NCBI GenBank assembly: GCA_947846985.1
Contig: CANTUZ010000001.1
Span: 682,001-746,000 of the forward strand
Length of the DNA stretch: 64,000 nt
Direction: 5' to 3'
From: Fratercula arctica
Taxonomy: Eukaryota; Chordata; Aves; Charadriiformes; Alcidae
Shown: in pieces, positions 51,000 through 63,970 of the stretch
Numbering within the stretch: position 1 is the first letter of the stretch
Layout: the number at the start of each line of letters is the position of its first letter
Made by a program: the position numbers and the translations under genes
The notes under the pieces: generated by a model
Told to the model about the DNA's origin: nothing
Databases searched by the model: none
Seen by the model: the letters and a program-made list of their open reading frames with translations, nothing else

Positions 51000-51500
51000 C
51001 AAATCACAGAATGGTTTCGATGGGAAGGGACCTTAAAGGCCACCCAGTGCCACCCCCTGCCATGGGCGGGGACACCTCCCACCAGACCAACTTGCTCCAA
51101 GCCCCGTCCAACCTGGCCTTGAACCCCTCCAGGGATGGGGCAGCCACAGCTTCTCTGGGCAACCTGCGCCAGGGGCTCACCCCCCTCACAGCCAAGAATT
51201 TCTGCCTCAGATCTCAGCTCAATCCCCCCCCTCGCCCTGCTGCCCACACTGCTGGGGATGCAGCCCAGGCTGTGGGGGGGTTTCTGGGCTGCCAGTGCAC
51301 GGTGCCGGCTCATGGCCAGCTTTTCCTCCCTAGCGCTCCCAAGACCTTCTCTCAGGGCTGCTCTCCATCCCTCCATCCTCAGCCTGGGCTGGGACCGGGG
51401 GTTGCCCCCACCCGGGTGCAGGACCCTGCACTTGGCCTGGTTGAGCCCCATGAGGTTCACGCAAGCCCACCTCTCCAGACTGTCCACGTCCCTCTGAACA
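51000..51500 (-). mobile_element. CR1 LINE, subfamily A, with internal deletion
   Basis: Antisense copy. After CTCAGATCTCAGCTCAAT it jumps at about 51224 to CCTCGCCCTGCTGCCCACAC, which lies several hundred bp further upstream in the 21680 reference copy. It then continues to CTGTCCACGTCCCTCTG. Confidence 0.93.
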
Positions 51501-52549
51501 GAGGGGAAGGAAGAGATGGGGTGAAACGTCCCCCTCCCCTCGCATCTCAGGCATCATCCACCCCGGTACAGACGCTCTCAGCACACACCGAGAGCAGCAC
51601 AGCCCCCATCCCCGCAGTTCCAGCGGGGCTCTCCTGCTGCTTCTGCTGCCCGGAGCCCGGAGAAGTCGCTTCTAGCCAAGGTGCTGGATCCTCCCCACAC
51701 TACCGGCCAGGCAACAGGGTAATCCCAATGCTGGGATTTGGGGCTCAGGGTATCTGTGCAGAGACAGACTGTTGTTCTTACAAAAGGACTAAGTAGTGCA
51801 AATAGACCAGAAGATAGCCAAAGGCTACCAAAAAGAGGAAAGGCGGGGGTGAGCCACTTCCCTGCCGGCAGTGTTCCTCCTTATAGCCGTCACAGGGAAC
51901 AGAAAAGCATCCCAGACATTTCACCTTGTTAGGCTGAGCGGCTGAAAATAGCCACAAGATGAAAAACAAACCAGTTGGACAACTTATCCAAACGGTAACG
52001 CTAAACAAACACCCAGCAGCAAGCTGGAGGCAGGGTGCAGGACCAAGGCTGAGCCCTCTCGGTGCGTGGAGCTCCAGAGCGGTGTCAGAAGACAATGCCA
52101 CTTGTCACTGCAAAAGGGACATCTCATCTAGTGCCAGCTGCTTAAGCTCCTTCTATAACCCATGGAGGAGAACAGACATCTCTGGAGAGCAATTCCTCCA
52201 TCTAAGACAGGCAGATGAAAGAACAAAATGAAGATGCCCATCCCCGCAGGGACGGCACAGGAATAGTGGACAACTAGATTAAGGTTCAGCTTCTAAATGA
52301 CAAACTCAAAGGGTTGACCCTCCCCTTTACTAAGTCACACAAGCATGAAACATTTTTTTTTTCTCCTTCTCCAAGAGGGGGAAAAAAACCCCAAACCCTA
52401 AAAAAGAGGTGGGAGAAAAAATAACAGAGATCCCACCTCCCACTTTCATAATAACAGCTGTAAGAAAAACTTCTGTAGAACTTATCCTGCTGTCTGCAGT
52501 GTGGGAGAGGTGCACTGAGTGCCCCCAAATAGCCCTTTCCACCTGTTTT

Positions 52550-52600
52550 GGGGTTTTTTTGGTTTTTTTTTTTGTTTGTTTGTTTGTTGTTTTTTTTTAA
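52550..52600. repeat. T-rich / (GTTT)n tract
   Basis: T runs interspersed with GTTTGTTTGTTTGTTG, then T9. Confidence 0.85.
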
Positions 52601-52779
52601 AGTATACAACAAATTAAACCAAGTGAGAAACAGGAAAATCTGTTTTTCTACAAAACATGGAGTGCAAATAAATCTTGAGGAAATGGCGTGGCCCACAAGA
52701 AACCCCCGAGAGCAGCAGGGTCCGAGGCATGGCACGCCATGGGATGCTCGGCAGCCGCAGTGCTGTCTGCATCCAGCAC

Positions 52780-53264
52780 GGCCCCCAGGAAAGACACTGA
52801 GGCGCTGGAGCGTGTCCAGAGAAGGGTAACGGAGCTGGTGAGGGGTCTGGAGCACAAGTCTTGTGAGGAGCGGCTGAGGGAGCTGGGGGTGTTCAGCCTG
52901 GAGAAAAGGAGGCTGAGGGGAGACCTTCTCGCTCTCTACAACTCCCTGAAAGGAGGGTGTAGCCAGGGGGATCAGTCTCTTCTCCCAAGGAACAGGCCAT
53001 GGGACAAGAGGAAACAGCCTCAAGTCGCACCAGGGGAGGTTTAGGATGGATATTAGCAAAAATGTCTTCACCAAAAGGGTTGTCAAGCATTGGAAGAGGC
53101 TGCCCAGGGCAGTGGTGGAGTCACCATCCCTGGAGGGATTTAAAAGCCGGGCAGACGTGGTGCTGAGGGACATGGGGTAGTGGTGGGTTTGTCAGTGTTG
53201 TGTTGATGGTTGGACTCGATCTGAAAGGTCCCTTCCAACCTGGACCATTCTATGATTCTATGAT
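52780..53264 (+). mobile_element. CR1 LINE, subfamily B, long copy
   Basis: Sense copy from GACACTGAGGCGCTGGAGCG through GTTCAGCCTGGAGAAAAGG to CCATTCTATGATTCTATGAT. Confidence 0.94.
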
Positions 53265-54470
53265 TTCAAGAGACCCCTGAGCCATCTGCTCCAGCGGGGG
53301 CAGCACATCTCACCTCCGCAGAAGCCCCACTGCTGTCTCCGCAGCTGCGGAAAGCTGTTTGGATGGCTGAGTGATTTCCAGAGGTTTGCATGATGATCAC
53401 AAATGGATCAGTCCACTCCAGCATGGAGACGAGCCTCCAGGAGCAGTGTCAGCAAGCGCTGAAGGAAATCACAAGCAGGACAATGCTCCCACCATTCTTA
53501 GAAGCGCTTCCAGTGCTGTGGAGCCCTGGTGCGTCTCTGGTTTCCAGCAACCGTGGCCATGGCCAGGTCACCCTGGCACCTCTGTGCTCTGCCTGGGCCA
53601 GGAGGACGGCACCCGAGGTGGGACGAGGACAGCAGCCATCACTGCCCCACCGAGAGGTCCCTCTGCCGGCGGGGCTGCCGGCTGTGTTGCCATCACCATT
53701 CCCACAAATGCATCTTCCAAGTTAGTTTTCACACTCGCCAGTTTCATACCTCCTGGAGCATCTCCTCCTTTATTTGGAGGGCCTCCAGGACACAGCTTAA
53801 TTAAACAACTCCTCCTAAAGCAAGCCAAGCGCCATTTCAAGCTGCCACCCCTGACAGAGGCTGAGGAACCTCTTCATCTTCCCAGCACGGTGGCAGGGGG
53901 TCGCAACTCACACCTCCCAGGACACCCGCAGCCAAAGCCAGCCTGGGGGCTCCCCGACACACAGCCCCACTGGCAGGAAGGGTTTCTAATACCTTTTTCT
54001 TTGAGGCTCATGATGGCTGCGGTGGCATCCCACTATGGGTCACCTCCAGGGGTGAGCTGGGAACCGAAACAGCCACGCTCACCCTCCGAGACCAGGGACA
54101 TTGCTACAGAGCAGAGCCTGGCACGATCCTACCCCACCACATCCCTTTAGAATGTCACCAAGCTGCGATATTTCCATGCCTCAGTCCCAGTGTAAGGTGC
54201 TGGGATCTTCCCCGGGGAGGAACCGGCCCATCCCCTCCTCTGCAGATGCACAAGGGTTCACAAATCACGCAGCTAAAAGCACAGGCACAGACAAGTCCTT
54301 CTTTCCTGATCCTTTCCACCGGTTTTAAAAGAAAAAAAAGAAAAATTCTACTCCTCATTTTGTAGTTTAAAGAACAGACACACTGTGAAATAGCGAGGAA
54401 CACTGAATTGCTATCTCCTCTCCAAAATGCTCAGAGATGATCTTTAATCAGCCATTTTCACACAAATGCT

Positions 54471-54713
54471 TTATTAGAATCATAGAATCCTAGAATCATC
54501 TAGGTTGGAAGGGAACTTTCAGATCATCGTGTCCAACCATCAACCCAACACTGACAAAACCCACCACTATTAGAACTCAAGAACAGAATGCAATTGTTTG
54601 CTTGACTTCCTCAGGAAAAAAACCCTTCCCAGTCATCCCGTTATCCTCCTACTCACCCAAACTCAATCAAAGAAAACATCCCTTATACAGTGTTCTCTAA
54701 CACTTTCTACCAG
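54471..54713 (-). mobile_element. CR1-tail chimera, copy 2
   Basis: Same structure as 42035-42268. It starts TTATTAGAATCATAGAAT, has the B tail to about 54569, then the non-CR1 body (AACTCAAGAACAGAATGC, CCTTATACAGTGTTCTC) ending at CTTTCTACCAG. Confidence 0.85.
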
Positions 54714-57700
54714 GATCTTTACTTCCCACAAGCTTAACGCCACTGATGACGGGTCAGACCCTGATCCTGCTGCGGAAATACCCAAAGGAGGAGACAGCTC
54801 AAAGGCTCCATGAGGGCCTGTCAACCCATCGCTCTTCCCTGCAGAAATAAGCTGCAGCGACCGCCACCAGCCCTCGGTGCTCACCAACATCCACAGCGGG
54901 GAGGAAAAGCCATGGCAGGCAGGATTAAGCAGGAATAACACTTCTGGAGGTTATCCTCCCCACACTCCAAATCCTGCAGCTTTTCAATAACAAGCACAAG
55001 TCCTCCAGGCCAGCGCAAGATGACATACTTTGGTTTTTGCCTTAAAACTGCAAAGCAACTAGAATGAAAAACATTAATAATAGCGGCTACTTGGAAAATA
55101 TTTTCAGAAATTATTCCCCCCCCCAAAAAAAATTAGGTTTTATCCTGCATCTGTCTATCTATATCAAGGAAAAAAAACAACTTTTTTTTTTCTTTGGCTT
55201 ACTCACACATTAATTATGTACTGGCATTCTTACAAATCTAAACATACGCATTGCTTAGCAGCTTTAATCCTGAGTTATTTCTCCCTTTCCTGCAATACAA
55301 AGCCTAATTTGCCTAGAAAAGGGGCAGACTGTTCAAACAAGCAAGCTGTTCATTTGTAATTCAGACGAGGAACATTCTTAAAGTTCTCGTGTTTATTACG
55401 TCGGAGAATCGACGAATTTCAGGCACCAGAGCTCGGGACCTGAAGGAATGAATTAAACTGACCTTAAGAACTCAGCCCTTCAGGGAAAAAGATGTAAGAA
55501 ATACTTAGCTACAAAAATAGCATCTTTTCTTCCAAAACATGCGGCGCGAGCGTGTGTTGGTTAACAAACATCACCGTTTCCTATCAGATTGCTACTGATG
55601 CCGCTTTCTGAAGGCTGGTTTGGGATGGGTAAAGCCTTTTGTAATTTCGAAGTCCTGGAGGAGGTGAAGGGACAGCACAATTAAGACGACAGCGCAATTA
55701 AGAGACGTAGGGCTCCTCGGTAGGACAAAGGGCACTTAGAAGCGCTGCGTTTGCCCCTCTGTGGATGCTGGGGACATCTCTTATGGCAAGGCAGATACCT
55801 GCCAAAGAGGCAAGGGCTCACACGGGGCAGAGAGCAGCTTCAGGGAACGCTCGGTGGTTCCCAAAGTCAGCCTGCACAGATGTCCGCGATTCACAGTGAG
55901 CTAATGCATTTTCCAAAGTGGAAAAAAATAGTTTACTTAAAAATAGGCCCGTAATCCAAACAAACAAGCATCCCGATACGATTTCATAAAGATAAAACAA
56001 ACAAGTGTAGACAATTCACATACAAAAAAAACACAGGGAGTTATCTTAATGACTTCCTTATGTGCCTCTGACGATTTTCGTATGGATTGTAGAGGTGGGT
56101 ACTTCATCCTGTAACTGCCAGGAAAAACAAACATTTCCACGGGGCAGAGTCGTGCCATCGCTGCGGCGATCGCCCGGCTCCCCAGTGGGGGCAGCTCAGG
56201 GAAGCTCACCTCAATACGCAACTGGCAGCTAACAGGTCAGTATTTATTTCATTTTAGCCAGTTAAAAGAGCAATTCACCGGTAATACTCCCAGCCCGGTG
56301 CCCAACACTCAGCTCCCAGGCAAGTCACGCTGGCAGAACGCTGGTTTTTAACTGGGCTCACAGTTTGAGGCAGAGGCTTCTCAAGGCTCCCACGTGCTGC
56401 AGGAGTAACGGAGCAGTGATTTAATTAAAGAGTCCATCATCTACACCTGCCTGAGGACCGCTAAAAAATGAACCAGAGTTACGGAGGTGCCAGAAAAGCA
56501 ATCACGCAGGACTGCAGGGGCTGATTAAAACAAGGGTGAAGGGAAAATTAAAGTCTGCTGGAGAGACCCACTTGGATGCGATCAGACAAGCAAAGGCAGA
56601 CGGGTCACAAGACAGCCATCGCCTACACACGCATAAAACACCTCCCAGACTCCAGAAGCAAGCTCCAGCCCTCAGGGATGGAGGTGGGAAACAGAAGGTC
56701 CCGAAGGCTGCGCTCTGTAACAGGGAGAGAGCAGAAAAGAAGCCAAAAAGCCACGTTATTAATAGCACTTGACTATGACGGAACGAGGGGTGATCGAGTC
56801 TCCGTTTCCAGCCACGGAGCAGAGGGATCCCCAGCTTGTGCTGCAGACCATCAGCAGGTAAAGTCCTGTCTCCTGTTTCCAGCAAAGTCTGTCCTTAAGG
56901 CGTATCCGCACAGCGTCCAGCGCAGCCGGCATCCAGGGAAAGACACCCCACCAGGCACCGGGGGGCTCATTCCAGCGGGAACCCCATAGCTGCCCCAGTA
57001 AGAACCACAACGCCCCACTCTGTGGCTGCTCTGCCTGCTTAGGAGTTCCTTTCTCCCTATCCAGCTTTGTTTTCAAAGTAAATCTAATTAATGAAGTTAG
57101 CAGGTTTTTTTCAAGACTAATAGGTTGCACAATTAGGACTTTCAAAAACAAAATGCAAGGCTGGTTCTATTCAAGCAGCAAAAGGGTAACCAAGCTCAGC
57201 CCTGAATCGGGCTTGGAGAACTCTGACAGGACAAGTGCCACCACTGTCGCCTTTCTTTAGTCTGCGCAGCCACCAGTTTAATAAGGAGAGTTTTTAGAAG
57301 CAGAGGGATAGCCTCATGGAAAAGTGTTGCTTTTCAGACAATCACCTGCTCATCCACCCTCCTCTTAACAAATCCACGTGCAATTACACTGGGATGCCTT
57401 TTACTTCCCTTCCCTCACCAGGCTGATCTTGCAATAAAACTCGCTGCAGGATAACGCGGTTCCTCCCGCAGTATCGGTGTAACGCACAGCATGCGCCAGA
57501 GAGACGTCTGTTCCCTGCCCGGAGGAAGAGGAGGCAAAGGCACTGAGTGAGGAGAGAATGGTGATGTACCAACATATACCAAACAGCCCATGGGCCAAAC
57601 GCAAACCGAGCAGGCAACGGAAAAGCACATTTTTTTCTTTTTTACTCCCTCTCAGTTAAGGCACGCTCCCTTTCACCACGACCACTGAAGCATCACAGAC

Positions 57701-57848
57701 CCAAGGCCACACCATGAGGGACGTCAGGAGGCTGCATCACACATTTATTGTTCCATTCCCTAATAAGAAAGATGGATGGACAGGAGGATTGCTGCTTTGG
57801 ACTTCCCATGTTTGCACATAATGGGCAGACACAGAGCTTTGAGATACA

Positions 57849-57935
57849 GGTTAGTGGTGGGTTTGTCAGTGGTGGGTTGATGGTTGGACACGATGATCTG
57901 AAAGGTCCCTTCCAACCTGGACAATTCTATGATTT
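57849..57935 (+). mobile_element. CR1 3' tail, subfamily B
   Basis: Starts GGTTAGTGGTGGGTTTGTC and ends ACAATTCTATGATT. Same truncation point as the tail at 6263 and the two chimeras. Confidence 0.9.
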
Positions 57936-57939
57936 GGTT

Positions 57940-58508
57940 GAGGTGAGGCGATTCTGCCCCTCTACTCCACTCTCATGAGACCCCACCTGGAGTACTGTGT
58001 CCAGCTTTGGAGTCACCAACATCAGAAGGGCACGGAGCTGTTGGAGCGGGGCCAGAGGAGGCCCCAGAGATGCTGGGAGGGCTGGAGCCCCTCTGCTGTG
58101 AGGACAGGCTGAGAGAGTTGGGGGGGTTCAGCCTGGAGAAGAGAAGGCTCCGCAGAGACCTTCCAGCCCCTTCCAGTCCCTCAAGGGGCTCCAGGAAAGC
58201 TGGGGAGGGACTCTGGATGAGGGAGGGGAGCCATGGGAGGAGGGGGAAGGGTTTTCCACTGCAAGAGGGGAGATTGAGCTGAGATCTCAGGCAGAAATTC
58301 ATGGCTGTGAGGGGGGTGAGCCCCTGGCGCAGGTTGCCCAGAGAAGCTGTGGCTGCCCCATCCCTGGAGGGGTTCAAGGCCAGGTTGGATGGGGCTTGGA
58401 GCAAGCTGGTGTGGTGGGAGGTGTCCCTGCCCAGGGCAGGGGGGTGGAATGAGATGAGCTTTAAGGTCCCTTCCAACCCAAACTATTCTGTGATTCCATG
58501 ATTCTATG
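57940..58508 (+). mobile_element. CR1 LINE, subfamily A
   Basis: Sense copy starting GAGGCGATTCTGCCCCTC, including CCTGGAGTACTGTGTCCAGC, ending GATTCCATGATTCTATG. It lies immediately after the B tail at 57849. Confidence 0.94.
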
Positions 58509-59179
58509 TGTATCCCTGCGTCACCTTATGAAAGGCCAACCAAAGGCATATTTTGAAGCAGGATATAAAGGGTCTGCTGTGGTCTTTTGGGTTTTTTCCC
58601 CTGTGGGAGTTCATTCCAGGACTGCACGTTTTGGGAGGAACCACAGTTATACCTCAACCCACACCATGTGTGATGGCACAGCCAGAGTTGCTCTGGGCTG
58701 CCACCAACTGTAGGGGACAGAGACAGGGGGTTGTAAGGCTCAGCCCTGAGGATTTGGCAATGAAGACACTGAAAAGGCTTCAACAATCCCATTCAGCCTC
58801 TGTGTCCAGTCTGTTTTCTCCCCAGACATCACTGGGAGCCAGACATGACGTGCGTTCCCCAGATCCCTGCTCAGGTCTGCTCTCCGACAGCTCAGCCTCC
58901 CCCCACCATCGCTTTCCAGGCGGTCAAAGTTAAAGCCAGGTTATTCTCTCCCACTGGGATGCGGGGAGGGCAAAGGCCATAAGTGGCTTGGAAAAGTCTG
59001 AACACGAGCTTTATATGTACTTGCGCTAGCACAACTCTGGAGAAAACAAATCCCCCGGAGAGCTCACCTCCACGGCCCCGCTCCAGCGGAGCATCCTGGC
59101 GAGCTCCACCAGCAATGCTGCCCCATAGAAAATACTACCTGGGAGGCACCTGAGGCATGAAGAAGTTGCTTTTCAAAGT

Positions 59180-59221
59180 AATAAATAAATAAATAAAATT
59201 TAAAAAATAAAAAATAAAAAT
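59180..59221. repeat. (AAAT)n / A-rich simple repeat
   Basis: AATAAATAAATAAATAAAAT followed by A-rich TAAAAAA units. Confidence 0.85.
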
Positions 59222-62200
59222 CCATTCTCAGATCCAGCTGAGCATCGCTCCAAGTTGTTGGGCCAACACAGGGAGCGGAACCAGCAACTGGAGCCAGGAG
59301 CTCCCCCGACAGCGCTGCCAGCCCCAGCGCGTCCCTTCCAGCCCCGCTCCTCTGCCACACCAGGCTGTGCTTCGATGCCAAAAAGATGACAGTTTCTCTA
59401 GCTCTTGGAATGGCGATTCCTCGAGATGAGTTTCATTCCTAAAACGAAGTAAAGGCTGTGCACACCACTGCATTTTCCAATCAAGAACACTGACTATTTC
59501 CTGGCAGAGTTTTCCAAGTATTCTCCAAAAGTACTTTTTCTCCCTTCCACTAAGATTTGTTTGCCCAGCCCCAAGCTGCCACTCGCAGGTGCAAATTCTA
59601 CTCCAGCAAAAGTGCGTGTCTAGAAAGCATTGACTGCAGCTAAAGCAGAAGGCACAGCAGCAAAATCCTTCTAGTCCTGGACACAAGGACTCCTTTAAAG
59701 AGTACTTCACTGTAAAGTGAGAAAAGCATAACAAGTCATCGTACTTCACAAACTCCTCCAGGTCTGTGGGAAAGGCAGGGTTGGAAGAGTTACCACAGGG
59801 AATGTCGTGTACCTCCTCCGGGCTGTGGTCCAGGGCCGGCTACGGGAGGATTCGGAGGTTTCCAGCACCCAAAGAGGGGGATGAAATCCTGCAGCGGTTC
59901 TGTGTACACAGCACTGGGAGGTTACTGAACATCAGAGCGCAGGCAGATCAATGGTATTTCAACCAGCTGCCTGTATCTTGACACCACAGATTTTATGCCG
60001 ACCTCCTGACTTCCAACGATAAGACTTTTCCTAAAGGCAACTCATAAAAGCATCTTCCTCGCTGCAGCGGGTTAAATCAGAGGTTCTGGCAAAGGAATAG
60101 AGGACAAATGTAGATTTTGGCTTCATGGTGGGTGACGTAAACTCCAGCACCATGAAATAAATGCACTAACAACGTTTCATTAACTAAGCAACTAGTGATG
60201 ATAACATTTAAATTGGTAGATACAGAAGTAACCATCTGTCTGTGTCCCCACCTTGCAAGATTACTGCTTCCAGCTTTCAGAAGACCGCTGAGACCACTTC
60301 CTCTCCACAAGTCAAAAGATCTCGCTGCAAGTTCAAAGTCCACAACCGATCACTTTCCAAGCTAGGGATTTTGTAGCAAAGGATTAACTTTCTATAAAAC
60401 CCTGCATCTCTGAGCGACAAGTATGGGAGTTGTCAACGGCAGTGCTTGCATGCAGCACCCCCATCCACAAATACATTTTTTTTGCCCTGTCAAATTAATC
60501 ACTAATTAAAAGCTTGTGGCTGTAGCCCCGCTTCATCACACTTGTTTTGTTAAACATCAGTGTTCCTTGGTTTTAAGTGTAGCTTAGGCCCGAAGTGCTA
60601 CAGGCTTTGAGCATTAGGGTTCAGGTTTTCTTTTGATACCATCTTAATATTTTTTTATAATTTCTCTTCTGGTAACACACCAACCCCCCTGGCTGGGGTA
60701 AGAATCCCCCGTGTTAAACAAGAGCGAAGACAACTCCAGAAATCCTGCGATCGAGGAATCAAGAGGGGGAAGCAGGAGAGAGGCACAGGGAGAATGAGAA
60801 AGGAAGGGAAAGAGGAATGGTTGTGCCATGGAGTAAGTAGATGCCAGACTCTGCCCTGTGCCACCATGGCAACAGGGGGTCCAGCCCCTCATCGGCCCCC
60901 CGAGGCACAGCATCACCCGGGCACCCGAGGTTGACGTCGCCCAGAAAACGAGTCCATCTCACCACACAGCCCAGAGCCCATCCTTTTACTGCGTCAGGGA
61001 AGGGAGACAGGGAAAACCCACGCCAGGATCCCTCATCTGTCCCAGTGATGCCAGAACAGGGAACCCGAAGGAGACCCCAGACCTCCTCCCATGCAGGCAG
61101 AGCCCTGCATCCCTACGGTTGTGAGATCGCAAAAAGCAATCTCCATATAAAATTAAATAAGGCTCAGGGGAACACAGACTTGTAGTATTACCGTATTATT
61201 GTACAGAGATGGAGCAGGTACGAATCCAGCAAAGCAGACAGCTGCGGATGAAAGGTGCTGCCGGAATGAATCCCAGTCATCCAGAGCCCAGCACTGTCCC
61301 AGTCAGTTTTCCTTGGATCTCCTACAAACACACCTAAAGAGCAAACCTAAAGGTCCCCAGAGTAAGCAGCAGCAGTGACATTTCCCTGTCCACCTACACT
61401 GGTCTGCGCAGAAGGCAGTCAAGTGAAAAATTAAGAGCAACCTCACAGATACCAGTTAAAATGATTTAACGAAAAACAGGCTATCCAGCAAGCTTACTAA
61501 TTTTATTGAGATAAAGTTTAAAAGCTTGTGATCGAACCCACTGGATGGCACACATAAAACTTTTGTAAAACATTTGACACAGCCCCAAATGATGTTCTGG
61601 CAAGGACTACTGCCAGAAGAAAAACGAACAAAACGTGCTTTAAATAAGTTAGACTTGGGTAACTGGCAGATTACAGCAAGGAACTGGAAAGAGGAGAAAA
61701 AACTACCGCCCGAAAGTAATATTTGTAGTAATGTCAATGAGGAGCCTTTCTTGCCCCTTTTAGTGGGGGGGAGGGGTGTATGACGGCTCCCGGGGCTGGA
61801 AGCTGCGGGTAGACAAATTCATGCTAAAAATAACCGCCACCGGGTGAAAACAATAACGGCAGGGTGACTGTCAGCACATCCTGCGCAGCAGCAGGGGACC
61901 GGCCGCCGGCCACCTTCTTCATGACACCGTGTTTTTCTGAAACATGTGCTCTAGCGCTAAAAAACGGGCCACTGGGAGACAATTCGGGAGGTTCAGGCAC
62001 CTTTTGGGGTCCACGGGATTCTGGGGATCGGACTGTGGCTTGGCTGCCCTGCCTGGCTCCGAAACACACACCATCCCCGTCTCTCGGGGCCTTGCGAAAT
62101 GGCTCCTGTGCTTCTGTCTGTAACCCAACTTAAATCTGATATAGGCAGGAAAAGATTAAGCACTCGCTAGCAACGCTTGCCTTTGCGCACGTCAAAGCCA

Positions 62201-62516
62201 GGAGAAAATCTGATTTTCCCTGGAGTTCAGTCACCAGCTCTGATTTTCCTTCATGGATAAAACCTACCCACTTCAAAATTACGTAAAAAAACATAATAAT
62301 GTTAGCAGTCAGAAACATACACTAATCCTCGATAAAGCATGTCAATGCATCCCTTGAGTGTGCACAGGAATCTAAGCAACCAAGCAAACACTGCTAGAAC
62401 TCAGCTTCTGCTCTCCACAAACACCGCTTCCCTGCATCCCCTGAAAAATTCCCCTGTTCCGGGGAAAAGTGACCCGTGCTGACAATTTCTTTAGCATTAA
62501 AATCATGCCATGTCAC

Positions 62517-62545
<29 letters not shown>
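62517..62545. repeat. Poly(A) run, 29 A
   Basis: A29 preceded by ATTAAA at 62496-62501, 15 bases before the run. Could be a retroposed transcript end, but the upstream sequence is unrecognised. Confidence 0.85.
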
Positions 62546-62547
<2 letters not shown>

Positions 62548-62549
62548 AA

Positions 62550-62612
62550 AAAGAACCCTTTCACTTTCGAAAAATCAGTCAAAAGTGAGCCCTTTCACTT
62601 TCAAAAGTCCAT
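62550..62612. repeat. Short tandem duplication, CCCTTTCACTTTC core
   Basis: Two copies of CCCTTTCACTTTC followed by an A-rich linker and a (G/C)TC(A)ATCAAA-like end, about 33 bp apart. Confidence 0.6.
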
Positions 62613-63970
62613 CAAACACCCACCTCTGCTTCCCGGCGAGAGCCTGGGCTGCTGCAGCCAACACAGCCCTCATTTTCTGCTTCCAGGGAACGCATACGGG
62701 AAAGTGTCATGTGCTGAGGATAATTCACTGCACCGAACTGCGAGCAATAGCCCTAAAAGCTAAAAAGCAAATGGCCAAGTGATCTCAAGAGGACACATTA
62801 ACCTCAAGCTGCATTAGCCGAGCACAAGGAACAGCACCCAATTTCCCAGTTGCCCCAGCAAGGGACGAGGATGAGAGTTACCCACGTTTGGAGCCAACAA
62901 AACCCTTAATGACCACGTTCACCTGCACGTTTTGGGTTTCAACCTGCGACCGCCTATTCCCTTGCAAGATGCCATGTGCTGCTCTGCAGGTTTTTAAACC
63001 CAGAAGTAGCTAGAACATACCAACGGTAATGAAAAGTACTTCTTTTGGAGGAAAAGCCCACCTGTGGGTGATTTTTATTAAAGAGACCAGGCCTCCGGCT
63101 GGCTCCCTGCCTGCCCTGCCTCTGCTCAGAGAGAAGAGCAAGTCAGCAGCTGAATCACCAGGGCTGCCACACTTCTGCAGGGCCTCCAAAAATAACCCAG
63201 CTGGAAATTCCTTGGAGGCATAAACCTTACTTCATCAGGACTGCAGAGATCCAGTTTCCTTAATGGAGCAGACTGGATGTGAATTGGCCTAAGGATTTAG
63301 GATCGCATACAAAGAACATGAAAAGAAACTTCTTACAGAACAGCTAGCTATTAAGGAACAAAAAAAAAAAACCAGTAAGTCACATAAATCATCTAGTCGC
63401 CAAGATGAAACAATCTGCCTGCCCAGGAATCAGACACCGAGTTCCCGATCGTTCTCCTGATACGGCAGTTCCAGGGACTTGCCCTGTTCTCACCACCCAG
63501 CTCTGTACACAAAGCAAAATGCCTTCTTAGCAACGCCGCTGCGGCAACTTTCATCTCCGTTAACCTGAACGCCCACCCCTGCACCTTCCACCGCAGCCAA
63601 AACCCCTCCGCCAGCTCTACCCCTTGCTCACACATCAGCCTCAACAGTGGCTGGGCGAGGAGCAGCCCTGCACCCACGCACAGCCAAAGGCAGCACCTCC
63701 CTGACACAATTTGGGTGCAGAAGGGCCTTTTTTTACCCCCCTGAATGGGTACGTTATCCCTCACGGAAGCCTGCGCCAGGCGGGACCCTCTTGGAGCGGA
63801 TCCAGGCTGTGGAGGATGGTGGTGGAGGTTGAGAAGCCACCCAGATGCTGACACAAGTCTCGCCCAGTCAGGCTGGCTCCCGCCCAGGCCGTCAGCGCTT
63901 CACCTTCAGTGGGAAACCAATTTATTTCTCCACAGGACACCGCTCCCTGGGGTTTTTTGCTGGCACCCAA

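Noticed and set aside
53371..54150. 259-codon plus-strand open frame outside CR1
   Set aside because: Begins at GTG, has no recognisable domain, no splice or promoter context, and the opposite strand is also open for 90 codons. Probably chance in GC-rich sequence.
63393..63854. 153-codon minus-strand open frame near the window end
   Set aside because: Considered as STIM1 exon 1 because it is upstream on the right strand, but it has no STIM1 signal-peptide sequence and no phase-matching donor.
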